Positions 5,095-6,324 of a stretch of 6,324 nt of DNA are shown here, one piece after another (positions within the stretch are counted from its first letter, which is position 1; every line of letters starts with the position of its first letter). This DNA comes from Desulfobacterales bacterium (GTDB lineage Bacteria > Desulfobacterota > Desulfobacteria > Desulfobacterales > JAUWMJ01), in contig JAUWMJ010000198.1 in the NCBI GenBank assembly GCA_030613225.1, forward strand, positions 1-6,324, written 5' to 3'. The translations under genes were made by a program, and so were the position numbers. The notes beneath the pieces are model-generated. The model was not told the DNA's origin and did no database searches. It saw only the letters and a list, made by a program, of their open reading frames with translations.

Positions 5095-6324
5095 TTATTT
5101 TACTACAAGATCCCCAAGATAGGGAAAATTCTGTGTATTAATAACAGGCTCGATATTCACGTTCTTTTTACCTGCATAAGAATGGTTTTGCCAGTGGAAC
5201 GGCACAAAGGCAGCATCATCATAGAGAATCTGTTCAATTTCCTGGAGCATGGATGTCCTCTTTTTCAAATTGGTCTCGGACTGGGCCGCTATGGTCAGCT
5301 CATCTATTTTCGGATTGCAGTAATTACCGCTGTTGAATTGACCGAACCCGGTCTCTTTGTTCGGGCACATCGTTAAAAATTCACTGAAGTTGCCGGAATC
5401 TTCCGTATCAGAATGCCAGCCGATCAACTGTATATCAGCAACCTGGGCATCAAATTCATCCCAGTACTGGGCCTTGGGCATGGTCTTTAAGTTCACCTTT
5501 ATATTGATTTTAGCAAGCATTGAAACAACGGCTTCTGCAATCTTTTCGTCGTTTACATAGCGATTGTTCGGGGCTATCATGGTGCACTCAAAACCTTTTG
5601 CCAGGCCTGCCTTTTTCATCAGGGCTTTGGCCTTTTTGAGAGAATAACGTGGTTTAAGGGATTTCTTGTACCCGGCATACCCTTTCGGGCCCTGCTGACC
5701 GGCAGCGGTGGCCTCACCTTTCATAATTTTCTCTACAATACCCTTATTATTGATGGCATAAACGATGGCCTGGCGAACATTTCTATCTTTAAATTCCGGA
5801 CGGCGCTTCTGGTTCAACTGAAGAGTGATAATCCGGCCGCCTGAACATGTAACCAGGTGGATTTTTTTATCTTTTTTGATCCTTGGAAAATCCTGGGGCG
5901 GTACAGGAGAAATGAAGTCCACATCGCCTGATAGTAATGCCGCAACACGGGTAGCGTCTTCCTTGATGGGAGTGAGTATGATCTTATCCACGTTGCCCGG
6001 GGATTTTTTATCCCAGTATCCTGCAAACCTTTCAAAAACTGTTTTTACCCCCTGTTCACGGTAAGTCACTTTAAAAGCACCGGTGCCTGACTCGTTTTTA
6101 AGGGCAAAAGAAGGGCCGATCTTTACAACAGCGTCTTTAGGCTGGCCGGTTTCATCTGTGCCTGTATAGAATTTACTGTCCAACGGAAAGATATAGGTCG
6201 CCATGTTCAAAAGAAGTGCATAGGGTTTCTTGGTTTTGATATCAACGGTGTAATCGTCAATAACCGTTACACTGTCAAAGGGTTCAAAAAGTCCTTTGAA
6301 ATCCGGGCTTTTGTAAAAGCGTGC
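5095..6324 (-). CDS. dppA: Peptide ABC transporter substrate-binding protein, DppA-like (SBP family 5), N-terminus outside window
   Basis: The frame is open from the right edge to the TAA at 5095-5097, giving 409 visible residues; family members run to about 500-540, so the signal peptide and roughly the first 100-130 residues are missing. A TTG at 6208-6210 and ATG at 6202-6204 are internal: the residues before them continue the family pattern (Val-Ile-Asp-Asp-Tyr-Thr-Val near 21-27, Lys-Pro-Tyr-Ala near 33-36). Other landmarks are Gly-Thr-Gly-Ala-Phe (80-84, usually Gly-Thr-Gly-Pro-Phe), Phe-x-x-Tyr-Trp (100-104), the Arg-Gln-Ala-Ile-x-Tyr-Ala-Ile helix (184-191), and Gly-Trp-His-Ser-Asp (302-306). 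The last resembles the E. coli DppA segment whose Asp holds the peptide amino terminus. Cys320 and Cys336 resemble a disulfide pair in DppA. It should bind short peptides outside the inner membrane for DppBC. It is first in the visible operon. Peptide specificity is inferred; nickel, glutathione or other ligands occur in this family. Confidence 0.9.
   Translation of the reverse strand, partial: ARFYKSPDFKGLFEPFDSVTVIDDYTVDIKTKKPYALLLNMATYIFPLDSKFYTGTDETGQPKDAVVKIGPSFALKNESGTGAFKVTYREQGVKTVFERFAGYWDKKSPGNVDKIILTPIKEDATRVAALLSGDVDFISPVPPQDFPRIKKDKKIHLVTCSGGRIITLQLNQKRRPEFKDRNVRQAIVYAINNKGIVEKIMKGEATAAGQQGPKGYAGYKKSLKPRYSLKKAKALMKKAGLAKGFECTMIAPNNRYVNDEKIAEAVVSMLAKINIKVNLKTMPKAQYWDEFDAQVADIQLIGWHSDTEDSGNFSEFLTMCPNKETGFGQFNSGNYCNPKIDELTIAAQSETNLKKRTSMLQEIEQILYDDAAFVPFHWQNHSYAGKKNVNIEPVINTQNFPYLGDLVVK

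Noticed and set aside
5182..6064. Short frames on both strands inside dppA (5182-5376, 5357-5560, 5825-6064 plus; 5814-6035 minus)
   Set aside because: All overlap the binding-protein gene in other frames and show no independent coding signal.
5095..6210. A complete binding-protein gene starting at the TTG at 6208-6210
   Set aside because: The frame stays open to the right edge, and the 38 codons upstream of the TTG continue the family pattern (Val-Ile-Asp-Asp-Tyr-Thr-Val, Lys-Pro-Tyr-Ala). The protein also lacks a signal peptide there, so the start is off the window.

Overview
The window is dominated by a peptide-type ABC importer operon on the minus strand. It reads from the right edge leftwards as substrate-binding protein (dppA-like, 5' end cut off by the window), two inner-membrane permeases (dppB, dppC) and two ATPases (dppD, dppF). 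This is the classical A-B-C-D-F order of the dipeptide/oligopeptide/nickel transporter class. The left end holds the 3' part of an unrelated plus-strand gene for a YihY/BrkB-family membrane protein, convergent with the operon.

Layout: 1-783 (+) is the C-terminal 260 residues of the YihY/BrkB-type protein, with three hydrophobic segments followed by a soluble tail that looks like a winged helix. 784-902 is a short convergent gap with small inverted repeats. 903-1916 (-) is dppF, 1917-2016 a gap with a perfect 11-bp inverted repeat, 2017-2985 (-) dppD, 2987-3907 (-) dppC and 3904-4878 (-) dppB. 4879-5094 is a repeat-rich 216-base gap with a possible promoter, and 5095-6324 (-) is dppA, open to the window edge.

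How the genes work together: the binding protein should capture a substrate, probably short peptides, outside the inner membrane and deliver it to the DppB-DppC channel. ATP hydrolysis by the DppD-DppF pair would drive import. dppB-dppC overlap by 4 bases and dppC-dppD are one base apart, so these three are probably translationally coupled. dppA and dppF are set apart by gaps that contain stem-loops, which could let the binding protein be made in excess over the membrane complex.

Organism: the two-permease, two-ATPase layout and the YihY protein with a soluble C-terminal tail fit a Gram-negative bacterium. The general look of the proteins and the short intergenic repeats resemble sulfate-reducing Deltaproteobacteria (Desulfobacterota). 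That placement is an impression, not a demonstrated one.

I found no previously undescribed system. The most interesting material is non-coding: the repeat-filled dppA-dppB gap, where a heptamer tandem repeat lies inside the spacer of a possible promoter that almost touches a GTG start lacking a Shine-Dalgarno sequence.
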